Assembly (NCBI RefSeq): GCF_000971985.1
Contig: NZ_LAQQ01000002.1
Span: forward strand, 186,001-250,000
Source of the DNA: Paenibacillus dauci
GTDB lineage: Bacteria; Bacillota; Bacilli; Paenibacillales; Paenibacillaceae
Direction of reading: 5' to 3'
Length of the DNA: 64,000 nucleotides
The notes below the pieces were generated by a model, which had not been told where the DNA came from, made no database searches, and was given only the letters and a program-made list of their open reading frames with translations. Of this stretch, positions 1 to 8,820 are shown one piece after another. Position 1 is the first letter of the stretch. Every line of letters begins with the position of its first letter. The translations under genes and the position numbers were made by a program.

Positions 1-1
1 T

Positions 2-370
2 GAAATTTACCAGATGACCGTAATCATGACAGCATCCCAGCTGCAGGATGTACCTGCCTGTGTGACGACAGTCGGACTGATGGCGCAGGGGCGACTGACC
101 GAAGAACTACCAGGCACCGTATATCACAGCAAAATCAAAGATCATCTAATTCTGAGAGTGAGCGATGATCAGAGAGCCAGCCTGTTGCTGGAACAGCGTA
201 TGGGTATCTATCATTACCGGGTGACCGAGCCATCGGTTATTCTCGTCTATGAGCAGCTGGATCAGGCGGGCGCCATCAACCGGATGCTCATTACTGAGCA
301 GATTGAGGTGTACGAGCTGAGCTACGGTTCCGGTAAAGGCGGACTTATTTCAAATGCTGGAGGATCATGA
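2..370 (+). CDS. ABC transporter ATP-binding protein, C-terminal part (5' cut by window edge)
   Basis: The frame is open from base 2, so the gene begins outside the window. The first visible residues (TVIMTASQLQDVPACVTTVGLMAQGRL) match the stretch after Walker B in ABC ATPases: a strand, the switch region (here SQ where SSH is usual), and the late 'gly-Gln/Arg' turn. About 85 further residues form a C-terminal extension common in ABC-2 type exporters. The stop overlaps the permease start as ATGA (367-370), so the two are translationally coupled. The Walker A and B motifs lie upstream and cannot be checked. The family call rests on this tail and on the permease next to it. Confidence 0.75.
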   Translation, partial: EIYQMTVIMTASQLQDVPACVTTVGLMAQGRLTEELPGTVYHSKIKDHLILRVSDDQRASLLLEQRMGIYHYRVTEPSVILVYEQLDQAGAINRMLITEQIEVYELSYGSGKGGLISNAGGS

Positions 371-1083
371 TGCTGACACTCATTTACAGGGAACTTCTTT
401 TATTTAGACGCTCCGTAGTGCTATGGCTGATGATCCTGTTATTGGTGCTGCAGCTGCTCATTACGCTGCTCAAAGCAGACAGCGGAAGTTGGCAGCATCT
501 GATGGATCAGACTTATATGAATTTGTGGTTCCGGCCGACTTTTTTTACTTTTTTGGCGGGTTATTTGTTTACACGGGATCAGGATCACGGGATGCTGAGC
601 CTGCACAAGACGTACCCTTTTCATTGGGGAGAATGGTATACTGCCAAAATCTTCACCAGCCTGCTGCTCATTGGTATGCTCCTATTTGGATCAGAGCTGA
701 TTACGCTGGTAATTGGACTGTGGGCGCTGGATGTTCCTGTGTCGGCAGCGGCGCTGTGCAGCTGGTTTATCAAAGATCTAGTCGTCTCGTGGATAATCTA
801 CGCCGGCTTCTCGGCATATGGCGCTGTACTGGCTCTGATTAGCCGGACATCGCTGTATCTGACCATCGTGCTGCTGGGACAGTTCCTGCTCGGGCTGGTA
901 CTGATTATCAGGATGCCGGACCAGATCATATACTATCCGTGGCTGGTTCCTTCCATTTATCTGCACGGAACAGGAAAAGGAACATGGCCGGATCAGGCTT
1001 ATCCACTGGTGATCTATGCAGTGCTGGGAGTGATGTGTCTGGTATGGGGCGGATGGATGTACAGGAGATTACAGAGGAGATGA
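367..1083 (+). CDS. ABC-2 type transporter permease
   Basis: This 238-residue protein is strongly hydrophobic, with about six membrane helices (roughly 17-36, 58-67, 94-118, 132-156, 162-182, 212-231) and an arginine-rich C-terminus (MYRRLQRR). Length and topology fit a half-size ABC-2 permease pairing with the upstream ATPase. The start overlaps the ATPase stop, and the stop (1081-1083) overlaps the response regulator start as ATGA, so four genes form one operon. ABC exporters encoded with a two-component system often act in antibiotic or antimicrobial-peptide sensing and detoxification; the substrate here is unknown. Confidence 0.8.
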   Translation: MMLTLIYRELLLFRRSVVLWLMILLLVLQLLITLLKADSGSWQHLMDQTYMNLWFRPTFFTFLAGYLFTRDQDHGMLSLHKTYPFHWGEWYTAKIFTSLLLIGMLLFGSELITLVIGLWALDVPVSAAALCSWFIKDLVVSWIIYAGFSAYGAVLALISRTSLYLTIVLLGQFLLGLVLIIRMPDQIIYYPWLVPSIYLHGTGKGTWPDQAYPLVIYAVLGVMCLVWGGWMYRRLQRR

Positions 1084-1808
1084 ACAAACCGATGACACTG
1101 GCTCGGATTATGATCGTTGAGGATGATATCGAAATATGCGATCTGATTGCCCAGACGCTGCTCGGAGAAAATTATGGCGTGATCCAAGTACATAACGGGT
1201 TGGAGGCTATTCGGGAATTTGAAGCATGCGATTACGATCTGGTGATTCTGGATATTATGCTGCCGGGTCTGGATGGACTGGAAGTGCTGCGGCGCATCCG
1301 GGAAAAGAAGAAAATCCCGGTGCTGCTTCTGTCTGCCAAGGATGCCGAGATCGACAAAATCGCCGGATTGGCCGGGGGAGCGGACGACTATCTGACCAAG
1401 CCTTTTCTGCTTGGTGAACTGTTGGCCCGGGTCAAAGCGCAGCTGCGCAGATACTTTTACTACAGTGAATCCGAGCAGCCCGCCCACAAAATATGGAAAT
1501 ACAAAGAGCTGGAGCTTGACGGCAGTACGTATCAGGTGCGGATCCGGGGAGAGCACCGGACACTGACTGCCAAAGAATTTGCCATTTTGCAACTACTGAT
1601 GTCGCAGCCGCAGCGCGTATTTACCAAATCCCAGATCTTCGAATCGGTCTGGGAAGAGCCGTATTCTTCTGATGTAGATGAGAATACGGTAATGGTGCAT
1701 ATCCGGCGGCTGCGTACGAAGATCGAAGACAAAGCGTCTTCCCCGGTATATGTTCAGACTGTCTGGGGAATCGGCTATCGTCTCGGAGGGAATGAGGAGG
1801 AGGAATAA
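1080..1808 (+). CDS. OmpR/PhoB-family response regulator
   Basis: A 242-residue regulator. The receiver domain covers about 8-125, with acidic pocket E14-D15-D16, phospho-acceptor D58 in LVILDIMLPG, and K107 in YLTKP. A winged-helix DNA-binding domain follows (about 143-237), ending in the typical VWGIGYRL. An in-frame ATG at 939 lies deep inside the permease and is unlikely. ATG 1080 overlaps the permease stop and has AGGAG at 1063-1067; ATG 1092 is an alternative. The stop shares bases with the kinase ATG (TAATG). It probably controls its own operon with the ABC exporter. Confidence 0.9.
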   Translation: MNKPMTLARIMIVEDDIEICDLIAQTLLGENYGVIQVHNGLEAIREFEACDYDLVILDIMLPGLDGLEVLRRIREKKKIPVLLLSAKDAEIDKIAGLAGGADDYLTKPFLLGELLARVKAQLRRYFYYSESEQPAHKIWKYKELELDGSTYQVRIRGEHRTLTAKEFAILQLLMSQPQRVFTKSQIFESVWEEPYSSDVDENTVMVHIRRLRTKIEDKASSPVYVQTVWGIGYRLGGNEEEE

Positions 1809-2767
1809 TGACCGATATCCTGCTGGTGATCGTCAGTGTGGTCGGTGTGGCGCTTGCCATTTACATAGGAACCATTCACCGTCAGCTGCGGCAGATGGTA
1901 CAGATGCTGGACAGGCTGCAGTATGATCCGCAGCCTGCCTATTTGCATATCCGCAGCCGGATTCCGGTGATCAATCGGCTCGCCGGACAGCTCAATCTGC
2001 TGCGGGACCGAATCTATCTGTTCCATAATCAGGCGCTGCAGCTGGAGAAAACGCAGCGACAGGTCATGACCCATATCGCTCATGATTTGAGGACGCCGCT
2101 AACTTCCCTGTCCGGGTATGCCGAAATGCTGAAAAACCCGAGAGTGGTCCAGGACCCGGAACTGTCGGGGAAATACAGGGATATTATTTTTGATAAAGCA
2201 AGGGCACTGACCCAGTTGCTCGGGAACTTCTTCGAATGGACCCGGCTGGAATCCGGGGATATCCAGATTCACTTTCAGCAGGTTAATCTGACTGCCAAGA
2301 TTGAGGAATGTATTGTACAGGTAATCGATCAGTTTGAGAAATGGGGCATACCGCCCGAGCTGGAATTACCCGCTGCCCCCGTTCTGGTTTATGCTGACCC
2401 GGTCAGTGTGGAACGTATCCTGTCCAATCTGATCTCCAATACGATCCGGTACGGGCACGGAGGCGCAGGGCGGCACGGTATCCGGTTGTGGACAGAAGGA
2501 AACCAAGCATGGGTAGAAGTATGGGATACGGGAGAAGGTATACCCGCATCCGAGCTTCCTCTACTGTTCGACAGGCTGTACCGAGCGACTGCCAGCCGCC
2601 AGTCACCTGCCGGAAGTGGTCTGGGGCTAGCGATCACCAAAAAGCTGGTGGAGAAGCAGCATGGTCATATTCGGGTGGAGAGTACGCCTTATGTTCGGAC
2701 TTCGTTTAAGTTCTGTCTGGAAAGGGATCTGGTGAAAGAGCAACAAACTTCAGTTGGTCAGGTTTAA
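1808..2767 (+). CDS. Sensor histidine kinase with one N-terminal membrane helix
   Basis: A 319-residue kinase. It has one N-terminal membrane segment (about 4-22), a linker, the H-box AHDLRTPLTSL (phospho-accepting His near 94), and a HATPase_c domain with N-box NLISNTIRYG and G-boxes DTGEGIP and GSGLGLAI. With almost no extracellular loop it resembles intramembrane-sensing kinases that work with ABC exporters. It starts at TAATG overlapping the regulator gene. Its last 62 bp overlap tail-to-tail the 3' end of the lipoprotein gene on the other strand. Confidence 0.9.
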   Translation: MTDILLVIVSVVGVALAIYIGTIHRQLRQMVQMLDRLQYDPQPAYLHIRSRIPVINRLAGQLNLLRDRIYLFHNQALQLEKTQRQVMTHIAHDLRTPLTSLSGYAEMLKNPRVVQDPELSGKYRDIIFDKARALTQLLGNFFEWTRLESGDIQIHFQQVNLTAKIEECIVQVIDQFEKWGIPPELELPAAPVLVYADPVSVERILSNLISNTIRYGHGGAGRHGIRLWTEGNQAWVEVWDTGEGIPASELPLLFDRLYRATASRQSPAGSGLGLAITKKLVEKQHGHIRVESTPYVRTSFKFCLERDLVKEQQTSVGQV

Positions 2768-3470
2768 ATCGTTGACTTGCTGAGTCGTAACGATACGTAA
2801 TCTTCACATCACCTGCAAACATAGCAATATGGTAATTACCGCTCACCGTAGCAGACAATTGATGATTGTGAATCGAATAGATGCTGATCGATCCATATCT
2901 TAGCGGATCAAAGTAAGCATCGTCTTCTGCCGGATAAGTAACTGTGTATTTCTTACCGTGGATATCTACTGTAATATTTAGCCGGTCACCTTGTTTCTGG
3001 ATCGTCGAATTGGTCTCCTGCTCGGCGACTTGGACAGCGTCGGGTACTGGAATTTCTGTCAGATCCGATGTCCGGATCACATGAATATCATACGTATCCA
3101 GCTCAGTCCCTCGTCCGGTATTGATCATAATTACTGCTTCCTCCTGCTGATCGCCAGTCAGATCGGTATACATAACCTGCAGAGGGGTACCAGTATCGAT
3201 AGCTTCCCAGTTCCATGCTTTTTGCTTGCCCTGAATGTCCAGCAGTATGCGTGTAACGGTACCTTTGCTTTCCTGAAGGGCATAGAGCTTCACTTCTTTG
3301 TTCGGAGAAGCTCCGATAAGCCGGTGTTTTACTGGATGCGAAGACACAGTATCTATTTGAGTATCGGTAAGTGCTTCTGTAGTGGGACTGACTACACGGG
3401 TTTCATTTGTGCTGCATCCTGACAGCAGCAGAACTCCAGCTAATACAAGGCTGACGAATGGCTTCTTCAA
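2706..3470 (-). CDS. Predicted lipoprotein, function unknown
   Basis: A 254-residue protein with a lipoprotein signal peptide: KK charged start, hydrophobic core, lipobox LLSGC with Cys19. The mature part is soluble and beta-rich and includes a segment (TDLTGDQQEEAVIMINTGRGTE) resembling the D-x-D-G repeats of FG-GAP or VCBS-like surface proteins. The start codon is TTG (3468-3470), supported by GGAG about 10 bases upstream; no ATG fits. The gene stands alone on this strand. Its 3' end overlaps the histidine kinase gene, and I see no U-tailed terminator inside the overlap. No specific function can be assigned. Confidence 0.75.
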   Translation of the reverse strand: MKKPFVSLVLAGVLLLSGCSTNETRVVSPTTEALTDTQIDTVSSHPVKHRLIGASPNKEVKLYALQESKGTVTRILLDIQGKQKAWNWEAIDTGTPLQVMYTDLTGDQQEEAVIMINTGRGTELDTYDIHVIRTSDLTEIPVPDAVQVAEQETNSTIQKQGDRLNITVDIHGKKYTVTYPAEDDAYFDPLRYGSISIYSIHNHQLSATVSGNYHIAMFAGDVKITYRYDSASQRFKPDQLKFVALSPDPFPDRT

Positions 3471-3594
3471 TGATATGTACTCCTTTCGATTAAGAGCTGT
3501 TGTCCATTGTAACAGAATAAATGAACATAATATTTACATAATAGAAATATATTGTTAGTTAAAATATACAGATAACGTTCTACGCCACAGCAAA

Positions 3595-3629
3595 GGACTT
3601 GCTGAATGCCTTGAGCAGGCAGCAAGTCC
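3595..3629 (-). terminator. Possible weak terminator hairpin after the UbiA gene
   Basis: The inverted repeat GGACTTGCTG (3595-3604) / AGCAAGTCC (3621-3629) lies just downstream of the prenyltransferase stop. The following U-run on the minus strand is short (TTTGC), so termination may be inefficient. Confidence 0.4.
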
Positions 3630-3651
3630 CTGTTAATTTGCAATCCCGTAT

Positions 3652-4590
3652 TCAAATGAAAATCCCCAGCCATACCGCTCCACCTACAGCGAGCAGCAGC
3701 AGCTTTTTCTCGCAGTTCGTAACCTGCTCCGGATCGCGTACATCCATCCGGCAGATCCAGTACACCGATAGAGCGACCATTACAGCGATACCGGCGCCTC
3801 CCCATAATCGTCCTGTTCCCAGTAACCAGATGACACAGAGCGCGATCAGTCCCAGATAGACCAGTGCAGGCAGCCTGCTGTAGCCGATTCCCCACCGGTC
3901 TGCTGCCCAGACGACACTGGTGCGTTTGACCGGAGTAGCCTGCCGATCAGCGTCCACATCCGGGATATGGTGCACCATAACCCATGCCACGCAGTAAAGC
4001 GCATTAATCAGCGCATTCTGTACGGCCCACTGCGGGAATGTACCGAGCATCAGCCAGGCACCGCCAAGTCCCAGGAAAAAGGTGGACGGGAATGTGCTCA
4101 GCCATTCTCCAGCCAGAGGAGCATAACTGAAACGCAGCGGAGGCAGCGAATAGGAGACCGCACCCCATATTCCGATGAGCAGCAGGGCGGCCAGTGCGTA
4201 ATGACCGAACAAGGCAATGATCGCTGCAGCTGCTACAAGCACAATCGTAAGGCCGATACCAAATCGGTGCAGGGCAGCGGGAGAAATGCGTCCTTCCTGA
4301 ATCACCCGGCTGCCGCCGGATAGCATAGCCGGACTGAGCTGATCGGTCCCGGACAGATAATCGGCGTAATCGTTCAGCGCATGGGTCAGTACACCATGGA
4401 TCAGAATACAGCCAATCAGCAGCAGCAACGAAGTTGTCACAAGCGAGGAGACCGACAGTTCATAATAGACAGCCAGCGGGAACACGCCGGAGAAAATAAT
4501 CGCCACACTGGAACAGAGTACCGCCGCCGGACGCAGCAGTTTGAGGCTGTTCTTCAGTGTAAAAGCGCGCAGAATCGAATCGCTCAACAT
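3652..4590 (-). CDS. UbiA-family prenyltransferase
   Basis: This 312-residue integral membrane protein has about nine helices. Both Asp-rich motifs of the UbiA superfamily are present: NDYADYLSGTD in the first cytosolic loop and DVDADRQAT in the second. These bind Mg-diphosphate of a polyprenyl donor. The acceptor (menaquinone precursor or other aromatic) cannot be told from sequence. ATG at 4588-4590 has AGGAG five bases upstream; an upstream GTG at 4596 sits inside that ribosome site. It is not beside other menaquinone genes, so a role outside the main MenA reaction is possible. Confidence 0.85.
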   Translation of the reverse strand: MLSDSILRAFTLKNSLKLLRPAAVLCSSVAIIFSGVFPLAVYYELSVSSLVTTSLLLLIGCILIHGVLTHALNDYADYLSGTDQLSPAMLSGGSRVIQEGRISPAALHRFGIGLTIVLVAAAAIIALFGHYALAALLLIGIWGAVSYSLPPLRFSYAPLAGEWLSTFPSTFFLGLGGAWLMLGTFPQWAVQNALINALYCVAWVMVHHIPDVDADRQATPVKRTSVVWAADRWGIGYSRLPALVYLGLIALCVIWLLGTGRLWGGAGIAVMVALSVYWICRMDVRDPEQVTNCEKKLLLLAVGGAVWLGIFI

Positions 4591-4812
4591 ATTCACTCCT
4601 TCAGGGTATCACACGGATAGGTCATTCTATGTAACGACCGCAGCGCAAGAGAGCGATGCGGCTATAATGGTTCGATGTCGTAGGCTACTATATACTACAC
4701 AGCCAGACAACCGTGGAACCATACATCGCAAAAAGAATACTCAAAACATTGTCAGCCGCACCTTACTGTGGGAAAATAGACAAATCTGACAACGAAATGG
4801 AGAAGTGAAGGT

Positions 4813-5154
4813 ATGACGGATTTACCGAACTGCCCGGAATGCAATTCCGCGTATACGTATGAGGATGGCAATCTGCTGATCTGCCCGGAGTGTGCCCACG
4901 AATGGACACCGGGTGAAGATGTGGACAGCACGGAAGATGCACTCGTGGTACGGGATGCCAACGGGAATATTTTGCAGGATGGCGATGCTGTAACGGTGAT
5001 CAAGGATCTCAAGGTCAAAGGCAGTTCCTCTGTGCTCAAAATCGGTACCCGCGTCAAAAGTATCCGTCTGGTGGACGGCGACCATAACATCGACTGCAAA
5101 ATCGACGGATTCGGTGCCATGAAGCTCAAATCGGAATTTGTAAAAAAGAATTAA
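4813..5154 (+). CDS. yjdM: Zinc-ribbon protein of the YjdM (PhnA) family
   Basis: A 113-residue cytosolic protein with an N-terminal zinc ribbon ([21 protein letters not shown], four Cys) and a C-terminal SH3-like barrel with [25 protein letters not shown], which is diagnostic of the family. It was historically called alkylphosphonate utilisation protein PhnA, but E. coli yjdM is not required for phosphonate use and the biochemical role is unclear. It is a single gene with its own terminator at 5165-5199. Confidence 0.9.
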   Translation: MTDLPNCPECNSAYTYEDGNLLICPECAHEWTPGEDVDSTEDALVVRDANGNILQDGDAVTVIKDLKVKGSSSVLKIGTRVKSIRLVDGDHNIDCKIDGFGAMKLKSEFVKKN

Positions 5155-5164
5155 TATGTCCTTT

Positions 5165-5199
5165 AAAGACACAGTGCAGATACGCGGCTGTGTCTTTTT
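5165..5199 (+). terminator. Intrinsic terminator after yjdM
   Basis: A 10-bp perfect stem, AAAGACACAG / CTGTGTCTTT, with a 13-base loop, runs into a T-run directly after the yjdM stop. Confidence 0.85.
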
Positions 5200-5627
5200 C
5201 TTACATAACTTCCCATACCAGTACACAATAAGGATGTTCATAGCAGAAAGAATACACAGCAGGACCACATAGCGGGGTGACATTGTACAGATGCTGTCTA
5301 TAATAACAGGAGCGTATTCCATCTTATTAGCGAAAAGAACAGCTTGGCGAAAGAAACAGCGATTATTACATAATACTTGCAATATACCAGAAAATAGTTT
5401 TAAATAAAGATAATATAATATTTTGATTTAAAGATATTTTTGGAATACTGCTTGCCAAGTATGCAGTATACTCCGTACGGTCAATAATAAGCACAATAAA
5501 TATATCAAACCCAACAACGATACGACAGTATATAACGTGATGTTATAACAGCAAACGGCGGCTTGCTGAAAACAGCAAACGATGGCTTGCTAACATAGCA
5601 AAGCCCACCCAATAGGAGGATATAATC
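5200..5627. other. Intergenic region with nested inverted repeats upstream of the flavin oxidoreductase
   Basis: About 430 bp, AT-rich, with no credible gene. It holds ATACTGC / GCAGTAT (5445-5469), TATAAC / GTTATA (5531-5547), and two tandem copies of an AGCAA...TTGCT hairpin (5550-5567 and 5574-5591) directly before the oxidoreductase ribosome site. These look like operator or leader elements; no clear sigma-A promoter could be fixed. Confidence 0.5.
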
Positions 5628-6686
5628 ATGGAAATCGGAATCAGTACATTTGTAGAGACCACACCGGATATAGAGACAGGAAAGACAATCAGCCACGCCG
5701 AGCGTATTCGTCAGGTCGTAGACGAGATCGTACTCGCAGATAAAGTAGGACTGGATATCTTTGGCGTAGGTGAGCATCACCGTGTCGATTATGCAGCATC
5801 CGCTCCAGCTGTCATTCTCGCCGCAGCGGCTTCACAGACCGAACGCATTCGCCTGACCAGTGCAGTAACCGTATTGTCTTCGGCGGACCCGGTACGTGTA
5901 TTTCAGGAATTCGCTACACTGGATGCGATCTCCAACGGACGAGCAGAGATCATGGCAGGTCGTGGCTCCTTTATCGAATCTTTCCCACTATTCGGTTATG
6001 ATCTGGATGATTATGATGCCCTGTTCGACGAGAAGCTGGAACTGCTGCTGAAGATTCGTGATTCGGAGAAAGTCACCTGGGAAGGTGGTCATCGTCCGGC
6101 CATCAACAATCTGGGTATCTATCCGCGTCCGGTTCAAGATCCGCTACCGGTCTGGATCGGCAGCGGTGGCAATACGGAATCGGTTGTGCGTGCAGGTCTA
6201 CTTGGACTGCCGCTTGTACTGGCGATTATCGGCGGTCGTCCGGTGCAGTTTGCTCCGCTCGTAGAGCTGTATTACAAAGCCGCTGCTCATGCTGGACATG
6301 ATGCTTCCAAGCTGAGCGTCGCTTCCCACTCGCATGGCTTTATCGCGGATACCACCGAGATGGCGGCCGATAAATTCTTCCCGTCTACCCAGGCGAGCAT
6401 GAATGTACTGGGACGCGAGCGCGGCTGGGGACCGTATACACGTGCCAGCTTTGACGCTGCCCGCAGTCTGGAAGGCGCCCTCTATGTAGGCGACCCGGAG
6501 ACCGTAGCCACCAAGATTATTAACCTGCGCAAACAAGTAGGCATCACCCGCTTCATGCTGCATACACCGGTCGGCACCATGTCCAATCATGACGATGTGC
6601 TACGCGCTGTTGAACTGCTAGGCAAAGAAGTCGCTCCACGGGTACGTGAAGAAGTAGCCCGCTGGGAAGCAGAAAATGGCGAGTAA
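5628..6686 (+). CDS. LLM-class (luciferase-like) flavin-dependent oxidoreductase
   Basis: A 352-residue TIM-barrel monooxygenase of the bacterial luciferase superfamily. Family features are the N-terminal GISTFVETTPD strand, GVGEHHR, the SSADPVRVFQEFATLDAISNGRAEIMAGRGS block, and WIGSGGN near residue 180. Such enzymes use FMNH2 (sometimes F420) with O2 to oxidise small substrates; the substrate here is unknown. The start has an excellent AGGAGG site at 5614-5619. It is a single gene with a terminator at 6865-6903. The unusual hairpin-rich leader suggests specific regulation. Confidence 0.88.
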   Translation: MEIGISTFVETTPDIETGKTISHAERIRQVVDEIVLADKVGLDIFGVGEHHRVDYAASAPAVILAAAASQTERIRLTSAVTVLSSADPVRVFQEFATLDAISNGRAEIMAGRGSFIESFPLFGYDLDDYDALFDEKLELLLKIRDSEKVTWEGGHRPAINNLGIYPRPVQDPLPVWIGSGGNTESVVRAGLLGLPLVLAIIGGRPVQFAPLVELYYKAAAHAGHDASKLSVASHSHGFIADTTEMAADKFFPSTQASMNVLGRERGWGPYTRASFDAARSLEGALYVGDPETVATKIINLRKQVGITRFMLHTPVGTMSNHDDVLRAVELLGKEVAPRVREEVARWEAENGE

Positions 6687-6864
6687 TAAAGCCGGCATCC
6701 AATCGATTTCACTTCTAGACTCATCTATGCTCAGACGCCTTCATAATCATTAAGGTGAAATGGCATGTTACGGTTTGATGCAGGATCTGCAGTGCCATAA
6801 TATGAATGACAAATTAACAGACAACCAAATCAATAGCGGACTATCGCTATACTATAATCTGCCC

Positions 6865-6903
6865 AAAGAACCGGATGCTGAACAAGCTGTTCCGGTTCTT
6901 TTT
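6865..6903 (+). terminator. Intrinsic terminator downstream of the LLM oxidoreductase
   Basis: An 11-bp perfect stem, AAAGAACCGGA (6865-6875) / TCCGGTTCTTT (6891-6901), with a following T-run. It sits about 180 bp beyond the oxidoreductase stop. Confidence 0.8.
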
Positions 6904-6941
6904 GGTATTCCTGTATCCGATTCTTTTATAGATCTTTTATA

Positions 6942-6969
6942 TTGGAAAATATTTGTAAAATAATATAAT
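6942..6969 (+). promoter_or_regulatory. Sigma-A type promoter for the DUF3139-like gene
   Basis: -35 TTGGAA (6942-6947), 16-bp spacer, -10 TATAAT (6964-6969, perfect). It lies just after the terminator above and about 75 bp before the ATG at 7046. Confidence 0.7.
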
Positions 6970-7045
6970 GAGAGTATAAGCAGCCAACAACTTATGCAAG
7001 CGAGCATGTAGGTTTTACATATCGATCTGAAAGGATGAGCTGGCT

Positions 7046-7411
7046 ATGAACATCGACAAGAGTATGATTATAAAGAATATCAAAGCCTTGGGAATGCTGC
7101 TTCTGACCATCGCTGCTATCTGGTCTGTATTCACGATCACCTTATCGATTATTCAGGATCGAATGACCAACAAAGTAATGACCTACCTTGTACAGGAGAG
7201 AGGCTACAAAGAGTCGCAAATCGCCGAAATAGAAACATCGGGTATTAGTAAAGCCCCGGTTATGTCGACTATGGTGATGTTTCGCGGGGAGCCCAATGCC
7301 ATGTATTTTTACAAAATTGAAGAAGGAAAAGTCGTGCAGTATAGTCAGGCTCCTGCAATCTATGATTTCAAGCAGAAGTATATCCACTCCGAGCATCCTG
7401 ATAACTTTTAA
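7046..7411 (+). CDS. Small membrane-anchored protein resembling DUF3139
   Basis: A 121-residue protein with one N-terminal membrane helix (about 14-34) followed by a small extracytoplasmic alpha/beta domain. The order YLVQERGYKESQIAEIE...MYFYKIEEGKVVQYS resembles small secreted DUF3139-type proteins of Bacillales: a GY-x-x-SQI helix followed by a two-strand sheet. No catalytic motif is visible. It has its own good promoter. The family name is from memory and moderately sure; function unknown. Confidence 0.65.
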   Translation: MNIDKSMIIKNIKALGMLLLTIAAIWSVFTITLSIIQDRMTNKVMTYLVQERGYKESQIAEIETSGISKAPVMSTMVMFRGEPNAMYFYKIEEGKVVQYSQAPAIYDFKQKYIHSEHPDNF

Positions 7412-7587
7412 GCAGGTGCTATAGGATGTAAGGGACAAAATGCTGCACAGAAAAACCGCACAAAAGACGACAGATAAGTCGGAAGAGGATTATTTCCAAT
7501 ATCCCATTCATGGATTTCCAGCGTGAACCGGATTAGATACTGTTGTTCCGGTGGAGAGTGGACACCATTAGTTCAGCCCGTCAACGC

Positions 7588-7622
7588 AAAAAGCCTGATC
7601 CTCTCAAGGAAGACCAGGCTTT
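7588..7622 (-). terminator. Terminator of the duplicated secreted protein gene
   Basis: On the minus strand AAAGCCTG pairs with CAGGCTTT and is followed by a T-run. It lies about ten bases after the stop at 7633. Confidence 0.8.
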
Positions 7623-7632
7623 ATCTGTATAG

Positions 7633-8820
7633 TTAGAACTTGGAAGGATACTTCTTCACAATGGCTTCAGACAGCGTATTGCCAGTCATCCACATATGAT
7701 TGTAGCCGGTACGCAGTGCTTCATACGATTTGGCATAACCACCTGCATGATAGGAATCAAAAGCAGTGATCACATGAGCACCGTGCATCGCGTTCGCCTG
7801 ATACGTTTTGGTTTTGTTCAGCGGCAGACGGCCAGTCTGGAAAGCGGTCAGCTCGGCGACAAACTTGCCAAGATCTTTTTTGGCAGCAGCGCGTCCAGCC
7901 TGATCGTTATTCATGGTAGCTGTCATGTAGTCCTGGTAGTCACGGATATGACGATTCCAGAGACTGTTGAATGTGGCTGCGGCATTGGAGCCGAACAGAC
8001 GCTGGTGAGTATTGGTCAGTGCCTGGGTGTTGCGGTCCAGAGCGGCTTTGACACTGGCCAGATCCGGTGCATTGTCATTGCCTTTTTGCAGCATCAGTAC
8101 GGACAGAATGGCATGTTCGCCAAGAGCTTCACCGACCTGCTGACGGAAATAAGCAGCTTCGGTCTGAGTCGTGCTGCGTTTGTAACGGGATGGATAACGC
8201 TCGGCAATATCTGTCGCCATGGAAGCCCCGATCATCGTAGCACGTGCATAGGCACTATGTGCTGCCGAGTAGGTCGTTCCATATTTGCCCTCTGCATAGG
8301 ATGTAAAGGACTGTAGCAGATACGTATCATGAGCCTGCAGATTTTTGAGCAGCTTGGTCTCATTAATATTCGGATTCTGTGTGTTCATGGCAGTGACCAT
8401 GGCATTTGTGCTGCTGTTCATGCCGGCTTGAGCAGCTTTGCGGGCATCTGCATTGTTATCGCGCGTCGCAGTCACATAGTCCATAAAGTATTGAATATGT
8501 CTTTTCCACTGATCCTTGATCTTGGATGCTGCGGCATCCGTGTAAGTACTGGACAGAAGTGCTGCGATACTGTTGGTGTTAGCGTTCAGAGCTGCCATAG
8601 CCTGCGGCAGATCCTTGGACTGGTTGAACTGCTTTTGCATCGCGATAACCATCATATAGCTGTGCTCGCCATATACTTTGGCCATGGTCGCGCGCAGATC
8701 TGCGGCTGGTGTCGCTGTTGTAGGACGTGCTGCATCCGCCGTTTTGAAAGCGATTGCAGGAGAAATCGCCAGTGCCAGGCAGAGCAGGAGAAGAACCGTT
8801 AACCGAGACTTTCTTTTCAT
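7633..8820 (-). CDS. Secreted all-helical protein with two homologous domains, function unknown
   Basis: Residues 1-28 (MKRKSRLTVLLLLCLALAISPAIAF) form a Sec signal peptide. The mature protein has two similar repeats of about 150 residues (about 40-205 and 220-395). Each has GEH near its start, an 'AALxxNT' helix, W-x-RHI-x(4)-DY-x-TAT, a late His (LQAHDTY / MHGAHVI), and ends with YPS-x-(Y/F). The repeated His, Tyr and Trp positions suggest a metal- or ligand-binding helical bundle. Bacillales have secreted proteins with a similar EH...(Y/F)P-x-KF layout, often misannotated. Start 8820 has an AAGGGG site; longer in-frame starts lack one. Confidence 0.75.
   Translation of the reverse strand: MKRKSRLTVLLLLCLALAISPAIAFKTADAARPTTATPAADLRATMAKVYGEHSYMMVIAMQKQFNQSKDLPQAMAALNANTNSIAALLSSTYTDAAASKIKDQWKRHIQYFMDYVTATRDNNADARKAAQAGMNSSTNAMVTAMNTQNPNINETKLLKNLQAHDTYLLQSFTSYAEGKYGTTYSAAHSAYARATMIGASMATDIAERYPSRYKRSTTQTEAAYFRQQVGEALGEHAILSVLMLQKGNDNAPDLASVKAALDRNTQALTNTHQRLFGSNAAATFNSLWNRHIRDYQDYMTATMNNDQAGRAAAKKDLGKFVAELTAFQTGRLPLNKTKTYQANAMHGAHVITAFDSYHAGGYAKSYEALRTGYNHMWMTGNTLSEAIVKKYPSKF

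Noticed and set aside
939-1079. Upstream start for the response regulator
   Set aside because: It would overlap the permease by 145 bp and adds residues outside the receiver domain; the ATGA overlap at 1080 fits the operon.
6760-6963. 67-residue plus-strand frame
   Set aside because: It runs through the strong terminator at 6865-6903 and the promoter at 6942-6969 and has no ribosome site.
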